Assembly (NCBI GenBank): GCA_964464895.1
Contig: CAYXGY010000001.1
Coordinates: 434,001-498,000 of the forward strand
DNA length: 64,000 nt
From: Helicobacter_D sp964464895
Lineage (GTDB): Bacteria > Campylobacterota > Campylobacteria > Campylobacterales > Helicobacteraceae
Direction: 5' to 3'
The notes under the pieces: model-generated
What the model saw: the letters and a program-made list of their open reading frames with translations, nothing else
What the model was told of the DNA's origin: nothing
Database searches by the model: none
Translations under genes and position numbers: made by a program
Shown here: positions 27,377 through 35,485 of the stretch, piece after piece
How the letters are laid out: every line of letters starts with the position of its first letter
How positions within the stretch are numbered: the stretch's first letter is position 1

Positions 27377-28021
27377 TTATGATTTTTCCACGAGCTTCCG
27401 AATCTCTTGCCTAACAAAATCAAGATGACTATTTGTGAGAATCGGGATTAAAGAATTGATTGTATCAATATCTTTATCCCACCACTTAAGCCGAAGCAAG
27501 AGCGCAATCAACTCGTCATCAAATCGCTTCTTAATCATTCTTGCGGGATTCCCCACAACAATCGTATAAGGCGCAACATTGCTACCCACAACGCTATTTG
27601 CGCCAATAATCGCACCATCGCTGATTTGAACGCCCGGAAGTATCGTTGCATTTTGACCAATCCAAACATCATTACCAACAATCGTATCGCCTCTTAAGGG
27701 CAAATCTGCGGGCTCGGGCACTTGCGCCTCCCAACCTAAAATATAAAATGGAAAGGTTGAAATTGCATTCATTTGATGATTCGCACCATTCATAATAAAC
27801 TCCACGCCCGCTGCAATTTGGCAAAATTTACCAATAATGAGTTTATCGCCCACAAAATCATAATGATGACTCACATGACTTTCAAAATTGCTATCGCTAA
27901 TATATGTGAAATCACCCACAATGATATTAGGATTCTGAATTGTTGGCTTGGCATAGATAAGGTTTTTGTTCCCCGCTATCGGAAAGGGATTATTTGGATT
28001 GGGTAGGGTTTGGTTTTTCAT
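27377..28021 (-). CDS. CatB/Vat-like xenobiotic O-acetyltransferase
   Basis: A 214-aa left-handed beta-helix acetyltransferase of the type B chloramphenicol / streptogramin A (Vat) group, using acetyl-CoA. Family marks: FIMNGANHQMNAISTFPF with the catalytic His82, LPLRGDTIVGNDVWIGQNAT, then hexapeptides ILPGVQISDGAIIGANSVVG and PYTIVVGNPARMIKKRF. Length is normal. It converges on the ANT(6)-like gene with only 4 bases between stops. True substrate is unknown; chromosomal members often act poorly on drugs. It sits at the island edge next to hsdR. Confidence 0.85.
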   Translation of the reverse strand: MKNQTLPNPNNPFPIAGNKNLIYAKPTIQNPNIIVGDFTYISDSNFESHVSHHYDFVGDKLIIGKFCQIAAGVEFIMNGANHQMNAISTFPFYILGWEAQVPEPADLPLRGDTIVGNDVWIGQNATILPGVQISDGAIIGANSVVGSNVAPYTIVVGNPARMIKKRFDDELIALLLRLKWWDKDIDTINSLIPILTNSHLDFVRQEIRKLVEKS

Positions 28022-28050
28022 GTGATTCTTCTTTATGTCTTAGGTATTTC

Positions 28051-31000
28051 TCATAGATTCGTCAAATCTTTTGCGACAAGCTCGGCTTGTTCAATTACCC
28101 TATCCACCGCGAGTTTTTGCATATCGGGCGGATAGCGATATTTTTTGAGCACCTTTTTAACTGCCAAACGTAGCCTAGCGCGCACATTTTCTTTATGTTG
28201 CCAATCCAAAGTAACATTTTTCTTGAGTGTCTCAAAAACGGCTATGGCAAGTTTTTTGAGAGTGTCTTGGCTCATCAGCTCTTGTGCGCTTTCATTTTGC
28301 GCAATGGCTTCATAAAAGGCAAACTCATAGTCTTTTAGCCCCATTGCTTGCTTTTGCTTCTCGCTAGCAATTAATTCTTTGCTTAAAATAATCAATTCTT
28401 CTATGGCTGCTGTTACACTAAGGAGATTATTTTGGTATTGACGCATTGTATTTTTGAGTCGTTCCATAAGACTTTGGGCAGAAATCGCGCTTGCAAGCCG
28501 CGCAGAGAGTTCATCATTTAAGAGTTTTTGCAACGTCTGCAAGGCAAGGTTTGGGTGTTTATGGTTGGCAATTTCGTCCAAAAATTCTTCTGAAAAAATG
28601 CAAATATTAGGCTTTGCAATCCCCGAATGACTTAGCAAATCAATCACCCCATCACTCACAATTGCGTCATTAATGATTTGCCTGATTGCACCTTGAGAAA
28701 TCATCTCTGTTTCTATGCGTCCGCGCTCGTATTTTTTCAAACTTCTTTTGATTAAATCAAAAAATGCGACACCTTTTGCAAGTGTTTCTGCTTCTGCACA
28801 AGGCAGAGCCATTGCATAAGCCCTCACGAGTCTTGTTGCAATGTCCAAGAACCGCTTTTTGCCATTTTCTTGTGCGAGGATAGATTCTAAAGTTTTGGCG
28901 ATAAACTCGAGCTTCGCTTGACTATCAAGTATAAAGTAGTCTAGGGGATTGATTCCTTGAATCATTTGCATAAGAATCTCATAGTTTTCCTGCATTTTGT
29001 CAATGACTTTGTCTTTATCCTCCACAAACGCGCCCTTACCCCCACTTTGGGTATAAAACTCCAGCGCATTTTTGAGCTCATTAGCAATCCCCAAATAATC
29101 CACAATTAACCCCGCAGGCTTGTCTTTATAGACGCGATTCACCCTCGCGATGGCTTGCATGAGATTATGCCCACTTAAAAATTTATCCATATAAAGCGTA
29201 TGCAAAGGCGGCACGTCAAAGCCCGTGAGCCACATATCACAAACGATGACAATTTCAAGTTCATCTTCAATGTCTTTAAAACGTTTGGCAATCTCACTTC
29301 TTTGCGCCTTGCTCGTATGGTGTTTGGCAAGATTCGCGCCATCGCTACTATTTGCCGTTATGATAACCTTGAGCTTGCCTTTTTGATAATCCTCACTATG
29401 CCACGAGGGCATCAAGCCAACGATTATATCATACAAAGAAACAGCAATTTCTCGGCTCATACAAACAATCATCGCCTTGCCTTTTAACGCCTCTTGTCTT
29501 TTGCTAAAATGTTCGATAATATCTTTTGCCACGACTTCAAGTCGCGCCTTCGCCCCGACAATCTCGCATAGCCTCGTGGCTTTGGCGTTGATTCTGTCTT
29601 GTTCTTCGCTCGCAATGAGCTTGGAATCGAGCTCTTTTAAAATCTCTTGCCCCTCGACACTTAGCCCAATTTTAACCAATCGGCTCTCATAATAGATTCC
29701 AACGGTGGCTTTATCTTCAACCGCCCTAGCAATATCGTAAATATCAATATAATCTCCAAACACACGGCGCGTGTCGGCGTCTGCTTTTTCAATCGGCGTG
29801 CCGCTAAATCCCAAATAAGTCGCATTAGGTAGCGCGTCTCGCAGATATTTGGCATAACCATAGCGGAGTTGCGCCTGTTCATCAAGCCTCGCTTCAAAGC
29901 CATATTGACTCCTGTGCGCCTCATCGCATAAAACGAGGATATTTTCTCTTTGACTTAAAAGCTCGAAACTCTCACTTTCGCTCCTAAACTTCTGAATCGT
30001 GCTAAAAATAATGCCTCCACTTGCCCTTTTGAGCTTTATTTTTAAATCCTGCGTGCTTGTTGCGAGCGTGGGCTCTGTGCGCAAAAGCTCCTTTGCTTTT
30101 GCAAAAGTCTCAAACAATTGCTCATCAAGGTCGTTCCTATCGGTGATAACGAGCAAGGTGGGATTGCCAAAAGTCGCAATCGCCTTTGCACTAAGAAACA
30201 CCATTGTGAGACTCTTGCCGCTGCCTTGTGTATGCCACACCACGCCGCCTCTTTTGTCTCTACACATCGCGACTTTCACAGATTCTATCGCCTTTTGCAC
30301 CGCGTAATATTGATGATACGCGGCGAGTTTTTTAATGATTTGTGTGGTCGATAATCCCGATTTGTCGTTAAAAGTTTGCTTCTCAAACACGATAAAAAAG
30401 CGCAAAATCTCTAAGAGTGTGCAAGGTTTTAAAACCTCAAGGATTTCTAGGAGGAGTGATTTATCCTCGCTTCGCCATCGCATAAATCGCGTAAAATCCG
30501 CGCTTAAACTCCCAACCTTGCTATTTAGCCCATCGCTTAGCACACAAAGCACATTAGGGATAAACAAGAAGGGAATCTGTGCCTTGTAGGTTTGAATCTG
30601 CTGATACGCACTTTCTAAAGTCGCATTTTCATTCAAAGGATTTTTGAGCTCACACACGACTAAGGGCAAACCATTCACAAACAACACAATATCCGGTTGT
30701 TTTGGCATTTGCGCATGAAAATATAGTTGGTTACACGCGACAAAGGTATTATTTGCCAGATTCTCAAAATCCACGAGGCGCAAAAGAACGCCGCGAATCT
30801 CACCCTCGATAAAAACCTCAAGCGTGATTCCAAGTGCAAGATAGGCGTGGCATTTGACATTTGCTTCCAAAAGCTCCTCGTTTTCGAGGGCTTTGAGCTT
30901 TGCTAACGCCTCATCGAGCAGCCGCTCTTGCGTGTCTTGGTCAAGTTTTAGCTTGCAAGAATATTTAGAATCGGCGTTAAAGTTAATTCTCCGCACCGCC

Positions 31001-31143
31001 TCCCTAAATTCATTCTCAAGTATCCATTCATCGCTTTTGCGCTCTATCTCCTTGCCACTCTTGCAAGTATAGCCCGCATGTGCTAAATGCTCAAGAAGCA
31101 GGGATTCTATGGCTGATTCGTTGAGTGGCTGAGTTTCTTGCAT
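28051..31143 (-). CDS. hsdR: Type I restriction enzyme R subunit HsdR
   Basis: Motor and nuclease subunit of a type I restriction-modification complex; it translocates and cuts DNA lacking the methyl mark. The 1030 aa have an N-terminal nuclease domain with a PD-(D/E)xK-like PDIVLFVNGLPLVVCELKNP near residues 153-172, and helicase motif I WHTQGSGKSLTM near 302. DEAHRSQ (motif II) and LGFSGTPIEKADADT (motif III) follow, then MWLTGFDVPPLHTLYMDK and IARVNRVYKDKPAGLIVDYL. Intact. It is separated from hsdS by an inserted ImmA-PIN pair and a small TM gene. An extended -10 lies just upstream. Confidence 0.96.
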   Translation of the reverse strand: MQETQPLNESAIESLLLEHLAHAGYTCKSGKEIERKSDEWILENEFREAVRRINFNADSKYSCKLKLDQDTQERLLDEALAKLKALENEELLEANVKCHAYLALGITLEVFIEGEIRGVLLRLVDFENLANNTFVACNQLYFHAQMPKQPDIVLFVNGLPLVVCELKNPLNENATLESAYQQIQTYKAQIPFLFIPNVLCVLSDGLNSKVGSLSADFTRFMRWRSEDKSLLLEILEVLKPCTLLEILRFFIVFEKQTFNDKSGLSTTQIIKKLAAYHQYYAVQKAIESVKVAMCRDKRGGVVWHTQGSGKSLTMVFLSAKAIATFGNPTLLVITDRNDLDEQLFETFAKAKELLRTEPTLATSTQDLKIKLKRASGGIIFSTIQKFRSESESFELLSQRENILVLCDEAHRSQYGFEARLDEQAQLRYGYAKYLRDALPNATYLGFSGTPIEKADADTRRVFGDYIDIYDIARAVEDKATVGIYYESRLVKIGLSVEGQEILKELDSKLIASEEQDRINAKATRLCEIVGAKARLEVVAKDIIEHFSKRQEALKGKAMIVCMSREIAVSLYDIIVGLMPSWHSEDYQKGKLKVIITANSSDGANLAKHHTSKAQRSEIAKRFKDIEDELEIVIVCDMWLTGFDVPPLHTLYMDKFLSGHNLMQAIARVNRVYKDKPAGLIVDYLGIANELKNALEFYTQSGGKGAFVEDKDKVIDKMQENYEILMQMIQGINPLDYFILDSQAKLEFIAKTLESILAQENGKKRFLDIATRLVRAYAMALPCAEAETLAKGVAFFDLIKRSLKKYERGRIETEMISQGAIRQIINDAIVSDGVIDLLSHSGIAKPNICIFSEEFLDEIANHKHPNLALQTLQKLLNDELSARLASAISAQSLMERLKNTMRQYQNNLLSVTAAIEELIILSKELIASEKQKQAMGLKDYEFAFYEAIAQNESAQELMSQDTLKKLAIAVFETLKKNVTLDWQHKENVRARLRLAVKKVLKKYRYPPDMQKLAVDRVIEQAELVAKDLTNL

Positions 31144-31194
31144 TATTTTTCCTTAAAGTTTAACTTGCAATTTATTATTAAAAATTTAAAAAAT

Positions 31195-31203
31195 ATTATA
31201 ACA
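31195..31203 (-). promoter_or_regulatory. Extended -10 promoter for hsdR
   Basis: On the minus strand TGTTATAAT lies 52 bases before the hsdR ATG, a TGn-TATAAT element. Confidence 0.55.
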
Positions 31204-31233
31204 AAATTAAGAATAAGCGATACAATCTTTAGC

Positions 31234-31239
31234 TATAAT
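31234..31239 (+). promoter_or_regulatory. -10 box for the ImmA/IrrE-PIN pair
   Basis: Consensus TATAAT 36 bases before the ATG at 31275, divergent from the hsdR promoter. No clear -35. Confidence 0.5.
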
Positions 31240-31274
31240 CTTTGCACACTATAAAGCTTTCTAGAGGATATATT

Positions 31275-32396
31275 ATGATTTTGAATTATGAAAATAGCAA
31301 AATTATAAGAAGTATTCCCTATCAAGAAAGTGATATTATAAAAATTTTTGGCAAGAAAAAAGCTAAAGAATTTCAAGATTTTATTAATCAAGTCTCCAAA
31401 ACCTTTGAAACCACGACCGAAAAACTCATCAAACTTGCAAACACCTTTAATATACCCTTTGCTTATCTCTTTTTGGATGAAATACCCAAAGTAGAGGAAT
31501 CCTTGCCCGATTTTAGAAAAAATGGTGCAGATTTTAGCCAAAATCTCAAATCCTGCATTGCTTCAAGTAAAAAAAAGCAAGAATGGTTTAGAAATCATCT
31601 TATCAGAAATGGGTATAACAAGTTTTTAGAAAATCAAAATCTAATTTCAGACAGAGACATTATCCAAACTATCAAGCAAATTACACAATTTGACAAAGTC
31701 GCAAAAGCACAAGATAGACAAAAATTTAATCAACTCAAAATCAATGCAGAAAAGCACAATATTATCGTGCAACAAAGCGGAATTTCACAAAATCAAACGC
31801 GCAAAGCCATTAGCTTTAATGAATGCAGGGGTTATGCGATTTATGACGAATACGCACCACTTGTTTTTATTAATGCCAAAGACACAAGCGAGAATGGCAA
31901 AATTTTCACCCTTTTGCACGAATTAGCGCATATTTTACTTAAACACAGTGGCGTTAGCTCGTATGATTTTGAGTTAGAAGAAGAATATCGTTGCAATAAC
32001 ATTGCAGGAGAAATCCTTATGCCAACTGATTCTTTTAAGTCGCAATGGAAAAAACAAGATTCTATCCAAAGAAATATAGAAAAATTAAAAAATAATTTTG
32101 AAATGGCAAGCTCTCTAGCACTTGCCACTAAAGCACTTTTGCTTAAATTAACAGATAATGAAAAATATCAGGATTTTAAAAATGCAAAGCTAGAACAATT
32201 TTTAAAAAATAAAGATTCCAAAGGGGGCAATTATTACTCTAATATTATTGCTTCCAATAGTAAAAACTTTGCTCAAAGTGTAATAATTGATACACTTAAT
32301 GGCTATGAAACTTATAAGGAAGCGTTAAATCTACTTGATATTAAGGGATTTGATAAATTTGACAAACTCGCCAAAGAATTAAAGGTAATCCAATGA
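31275..32396 (+). CDS. ImmA/IrrE-family metallopeptidase (antitoxin-like partner)
   Basis: A 373-aa protein with the zinc peptidase motif HELAH at about residues 215-219 inside FTLLHELAHILLKHSG, and the downstream EEEYRCNNIAGEILMP segment, both typical of PF06114. The N-terminal 90 residues (FGKKKAKEFQDFINQVSKTF and a conserved PFAYLFLDEIP) resemble the region after an HTH in XRE-ImmA proteins, but no full HTH is evident. Start is ATG 31275 with AGAGGA; an upstream TTG is less likely. It overlaps the PIN gene by 4 bases (ATGA). ImmA/IrrE-DUF4411 pairs are found together as putative toxin-antitoxin modules. Confidence 0.85.
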   Translation: MILNYENSKIIRSIPYQESDIIKIFGKKKAKEFQDFINQVSKTFETTTEKLIKLANTFNIPFAYLFLDEIPKVEESLPDFRKNGADFSQNLKSCIASSKKKQEWFRNHLIRNGYNKFLENQNLISDRDIIQTIKQITQFDKVAKAQDRQKFNQLKINAEKHNIIVQQSGISQNQTRKAISFNECRGYAIYDEYAPLVFINAKDTSENGKIFTLLHELAHILLKHSGVSSYDFELEEEYRCNNIAGEILMPTDSFKSQWKKQDSIQRNIEKLKNNFEMASSLALATKALLLKLTDNEKYQDFKNAKLEQFLKNKDSKGGNYYSNIIASNSKNFAQSVIIDTLNGYETYKEALNLLDIKGFDKFDKLAKELKVIQ

Positions 32397-32911
32397 ATAA
32401 ATATTTGATTGACACGAATATTTTTATAGAGTCTGCGTATAGATTTTATGCCTTTGATATTTGCCCGGGATTTTGGGAGTTTTTGGGGAAATGTTCAGAA
32501 TCTGATTCTATAAAATCCATTAGTAAAGTCTATGATGAGCTAACCTCTGATAATTCTAACTTGCAAGATTTTAAAGAAAAGCTACAAAAAGCAGAATTTT
32601 TCTTGTCCATAGAAAACATTAGCCTAGAATCTTATGAAAAGATTTCACAAACCCTACAAACAATGCAATACACACAAAGAGCCATACAAGATTTTTCTAG
32701 TGGTGCAGATTATTTCCTTGTAGCACTTGCCTATCAAGAAGCCTACACTATTGTAACACACGAGGCAAAGAGTGGCAATAATGCGAGAAATACAATCAAG
32801 ATTCCTAATGTTTGCGAACAACTTAGGATAAATTGTATAGATATAGCAGAGTTTTTAAGAAACAAACAAGCAAGGTTTGTTTTAGAGGAAACATATCAAA
32901 GCGAAGTTTAA
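32393..32911 (+). CDS. DUF4411 PIN-like protein (putative toxin)
   Basis: A 172-aa protein of the DUF4411 group, placed in the PIN nuclease superfamily. Acidic positions fitting a PIN site are visible: YLIDTNIFIES (Asp7), SKVYDELTS (Glu near 48), GADYFLVALAYQE (Asp near 104) and IVTHEAKSG (Glu near 124). Such proteins are expected to cut RNA; that is inference for this one. It overlaps its ImmA-like partner by 4 bases and is the second gene of a two-gene operon. Its stop interleaves with that of the small membrane gene on the other strand. Located within the hsd locus. Confidence 0.82.
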   Translation: MNKYLIDTNIFIESAYRFYAFDICPGFWEFLGKCSESDSIKSISKVYDELTSDNSNLQDFKEKLQKAEFFLSIENISLESYEKISQTLQTMQYTQRAIQDFSSGADYFLVALAYQEAYTIVTHEAKSGNNARNTIKIPNVCEQLRINCIDIAEFLRNKQARFVLEETYQSEV

Positions 32912-33288
32912 AAACTGAAACCTTTTTTAATTTTTTGTTTTATTATAAATTTTATAGTTAAATAACTGCAAATGGCTCCCATTGCAAAAACAAGGATATA
33001 TTTAAAAGTATTTTTATCTATCGTTAATGCGAGAGCTTGATGATTGTTTGTGTGAGAAATAACATTATTTTGTCGAATAATATTCACTTGATTAAAAATG
33101 TTATTTGTAATTGTTGTTGATTGGTTGTGTCGAGACGCAGAAATAATCGGGTAATTTTTACGCTTATTCCAAATTTTTTTCAAAAACTTCCATATTGTTA
33201 TACTTCCACTAATCAATCCTACAATGGTAGCTATTATAACCACATCACTAAATGCAATATTAATAAAAAAGTTATTTAAGGTTTCCAT
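32908..33288 (-). CDS. Small two-TM protein of unknown function in the hsd locus
   Basis: Not recognised. The 126-aa protein has TM1 at about residues 12-32 (VVIIATIVGLISGSITIW), a basic patch KFLKKIWNKRK, an Asn/Thr/Ile-rich middle (QSTTITNNIFNQVNIIRQNN) and TM2 at about 96-115. An AGGAG site precedes ATG 33288; a longer reading from 33333 would overlap hsdS and lacks a ribosome site. It follows hsdS by 22 bases and so is probably co-transcribed with it. By position it matches the variable R-linked ORFs found between hsdS and hsdR in Campylobacter type I loci. Role unknown. Confidence 0.6.
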   Translation of the reverse strand: METLNNFFINIAFSDVVIIATIVGLISGSITIWKFLKKIWNKRKNYPIISASRHNQSTTITNNIFNQVNIIRQNNVISHTNNHQALALTIDKNTFKYILVFAMGAICSYLTIKFIIKQKIKKGFSF

Positions 33289-33310
33289 TTTTAGACTCCT
33301 AATTAATTTT

Positions 33311-34609
33311 TTAGATTTTATCATATTTTCCACTAAATATTTCCACTAAAAGCATATCCCGTATAGATTGCAAAGATTGGATTTGTAATAAATTACTATA
33401 AGTTTTTCCAAAAAAATATGAAACATTTTTCGTAAATTCCATTATAATTTTTGGATTTGGAATTTTTGTTATATATTCCAAAATAGTTTTTCTATTCATA
33501 TGTAAAACAGTTGTGCCATTAGAATTACCCAAACAATGAGATTTGAAATCTTGTGTTTTAAATAGATAGTATAAAAATTCTTTGCTTATCCATTCTATTT
33601 TAGGTTCTACCTTAACTAAGTCCATTGTGATGATAAGTTTTTTGTATTTACCTGTATCAATAATTAATGCAGGATTGCCAATTATCTCTGCTTCTTGTGT
33701 TATATCTGTGTGCGCAACCACCAAATCTCCATTTTTTACAATTTGAGAATCTTTAAATTTTGTTCCAATAAATTCTTTAAATACATTTGTATTAAAAGAG
33801 CCATCTCGTGCAAAATTTTTTAATGTAACCAAAGCAATACTAGATTTATTTAGCTCACTGCTTTTATATGAATATCCATTCACGCACTCTACATAATCAC
33901 CGATTTTTACCTCCTCCCACTCGTTGCGGTTGGGATTCTCTATAAATGTATGGCGGAAGAGAGTGAGGGCAAGGGATTCTAGGGTTTTGTTTTGCCTGTG
34001 AAGCAAATCTATCTTGTCATCAAAACTGCTTAGAATCTCCGCGATTTGTTGTTGGATATTAAGGGGCGGGAGGGGAAAGCTAAAATCAGAAATTAACCTA
34101 ACATTTAAATTTTGTTGTGCAGCCCCAGATGTCATTTGGTCGAGCCTATCGAAATTATGCAATAGAGTGTAATAGATAAAATTATAATCTGCCTTAAGTG
34201 CATTAAGTGTGATATTACAACAGGCTTGATTAGTGGTGAGTGGAATTTTATTGATAGCTACTTTTCCAGCTGTTGCTCCATACATTGCAACTATGACAGA
34301 ATCTTTTTCTATCCACTTTGCCGATGAATTTGCAAGTCCAGTTTCTGTAATAGTTTTTTCTGTAAAATAAATTCTATTATTTTTAACTTCTTTTGTGTTT
34401 AGCCAAGGAATTATTCCCTTATAATATTCGCCCTTGTTTGACTTTGGAGTCCCACCAGAAGTTATTTTCTCCGCTATCTCCCCCAATTTCACCTCTTTCC
34501 ATTCCTCTTTGTGGAGAGATTCAAAGAAATGAGAATGGAGTGCGATTGAAGTCGTATTTTCTTTATGGGCGTGTATTGTCATATCTTCGGCTATAATGCT
34601 TTTATTCAT
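33311..34609 (-). CDS. hsdS: Type I restriction enzyme specificity subunit HsdS
   Basis: DNA recognition subunit that directs both methylation and cleavage. The 432 aa contain two target recognition domains, each opening with a similar phrase: EEWKEVKLGEIAEKITSGG near 36 and NEWEEVKIGDYVECVNGYSY near 229. The first ends in PLPPLNIQQQIAEILSSFDD, leading into the central conserved helix (KIDLLHRQNKTLESLALTLF) that spaces the half-sites; the second ends in SIRDMLLVEIFSGKYD. Intact, with no homopolymer tract. It follows the HEPN/Abi-like gene by 55 bases. Recognition sequence cannot be predicted here. Confidence 0.94.
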   Translation of the reverse strand: MNKSIIAEDMTIHAHKENTTSIALHSHFFESLHKEEWKEVKLGEIAEKITSGGTPKSNKGEYYKGIIPWLNTKEVKNNRIYFTEKTITETGLANSSAKWIEKDSVIVAMYGATAGKVAINKIPLTTNQACCNITLNALKADYNFIYYTLLHNFDRLDQMTSGAAQQNLNVRLISDFSFPLPPLNIQQQIAEILSSFDDKIDLLHRQNKTLESLALTLFRHTFIENPNRNEWEEVKIGDYVECVNGYSYKSSELNKSSIALVTLKNFARDGSFNTNVFKEFIGTKFKDSQIVKNGDLVVAHTDITQEAEIIGNPALIIDTGKYKKLIITMDLVKVEPKIEWISKEFLYYLFKTQDFKSHCLGNSNGTTVLHMNRKTILEYITKIPNPKIIMEFTKNVSYFFGKTYSNLLQIQSLQSIRDMLLVEIFSGKYDKI

Positions 34610-34664
34610 TTTCTGCCTTTGTGTTTTATGCGTTCTTAAGGTATATTAATGGTATAATCTATAC

Positions 34665-35240
34665 TCATTCACGGCGGTGCTTTACCGCCATTTCATACCC
34701 ACTATTTACATATTTACTTATCTCATCATCAAAACAATCAAGCATATCATCTAAAAACTTTTCAATTTGGCGTGTTTCTATGCCAACCAAAATCTTTGTC
34801 CGCCCAAATAATAGGCAAGTAGAAAGTCTAGGTGTGCCATTGGAGTTTTTCTTGAAAAGATTTTCAAAATGAAAAGCACGATTACGAATTGTGCGAAACA
34901 ATGAGTATGCAATGGTTACTTTTTGATAATTTCTCATTTTATCTTTTTTGTTAAAAGGAGAATAGACTTGAAAGTTTAGGTGTTCCATATTCATAAGTTG
35001 ATTGTGTAGTTTATGCTCTTGTATCCTCTCACACCAATACCCTAAAGTTTGTGTAGAAATAAACTTATCATCTAGCATAATAAGCAAAGAGGCAATTTTG
35101 TTTCTTGTAACAATTTCTAAAAGCCCTATTTTAATACTTAAGCGACTAATGAGTAAAAAATTTTCATAGTGTTGCTTGGGGGATTCATAACTTTGTAATC
35201 TTTTCTTAGAAAAAAGCTTATGTTGTTTTTCTAGTTCCAT
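34665..35240 (-). CDS. Abi-like HEPN-domain protein
   Basis: A 191-aa alpha-helical protein with SLFRTIRNRAFHFENL near residues 113-128, including Arg119-x4-His124, the RX4-6H motif of HEPN ribonucleases, found in abortive-infection (Abi) proteins. Relatives in Campylobacter are often labelled Abi family or, wrongly, CAAX protease. It sits between hsdM and hsdS in the same direction, like the M-linked ORFs of Campylobacter type I loci. A GGCGGT/ACCGCC hairpin (34673-34689) lies at the gene's 3' end. An RNA-cutting backup defence is a reasonable but unproven role. Confidence 0.68.
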   Translation of the reverse strand: MELEKQHKLFSKKRLQSYESPKQHYENFLLISRLSIKIGLLEIVTRNKIASLLIMLDDKFISTQTLGYWCERIQEHKLHNQLMNMEHLNFQVYSPFNKKDKMRNYQKVTIAYSLFRTIRNRAFHFENLFKKNSNGTPRLSTCLLFGRTKILVGIETRQIEKFLDDMLDCFDDEISKYVNSGYEMAVKHRRE

Positions 35241-35400
35241 TGTCGCCTCTTAAACTTTAGGTTATAAATCTTTTGCATTCAATCTCGTTTTTGCTTGATT
35301 TACAATTTTAATCATTTTGTTTAATTTTCACTGAAGTGTTGTATTTATCCTCTTTTTGTTAGACTTATGTTTAGGACAATTATACTACAATTCTTGCCAA

Positions 35401-35455
35401 TTCAGAGGGCTAACCTGCCGAAAGTGCGGGGAGCTCTTAAGTGAGAGGCTACTCT
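35401..35455. other. Intergenic patch with small inverted repeats
   Basis: In the 245-base gap between hsdM and the HEPN gene a stretch richer in G and C than its surroundings contains CCTGC/GCGGG and CTCTTAAGTGAG pairings. It could be an RNA element or a recombination scar. Nothing else is seen in the gap. Confidence 0.2.
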
Positions 35456-35485
35456 AAATTTCTTTCTTTATGCTTCTTGATATTT

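Noticed and set aside
31242..31274. Upstream TTG start for the ImmA-like gene
   Set aside because: It lies on the likely -10/transcription start; ATG 31275 has AGAGGA and fits the family start.
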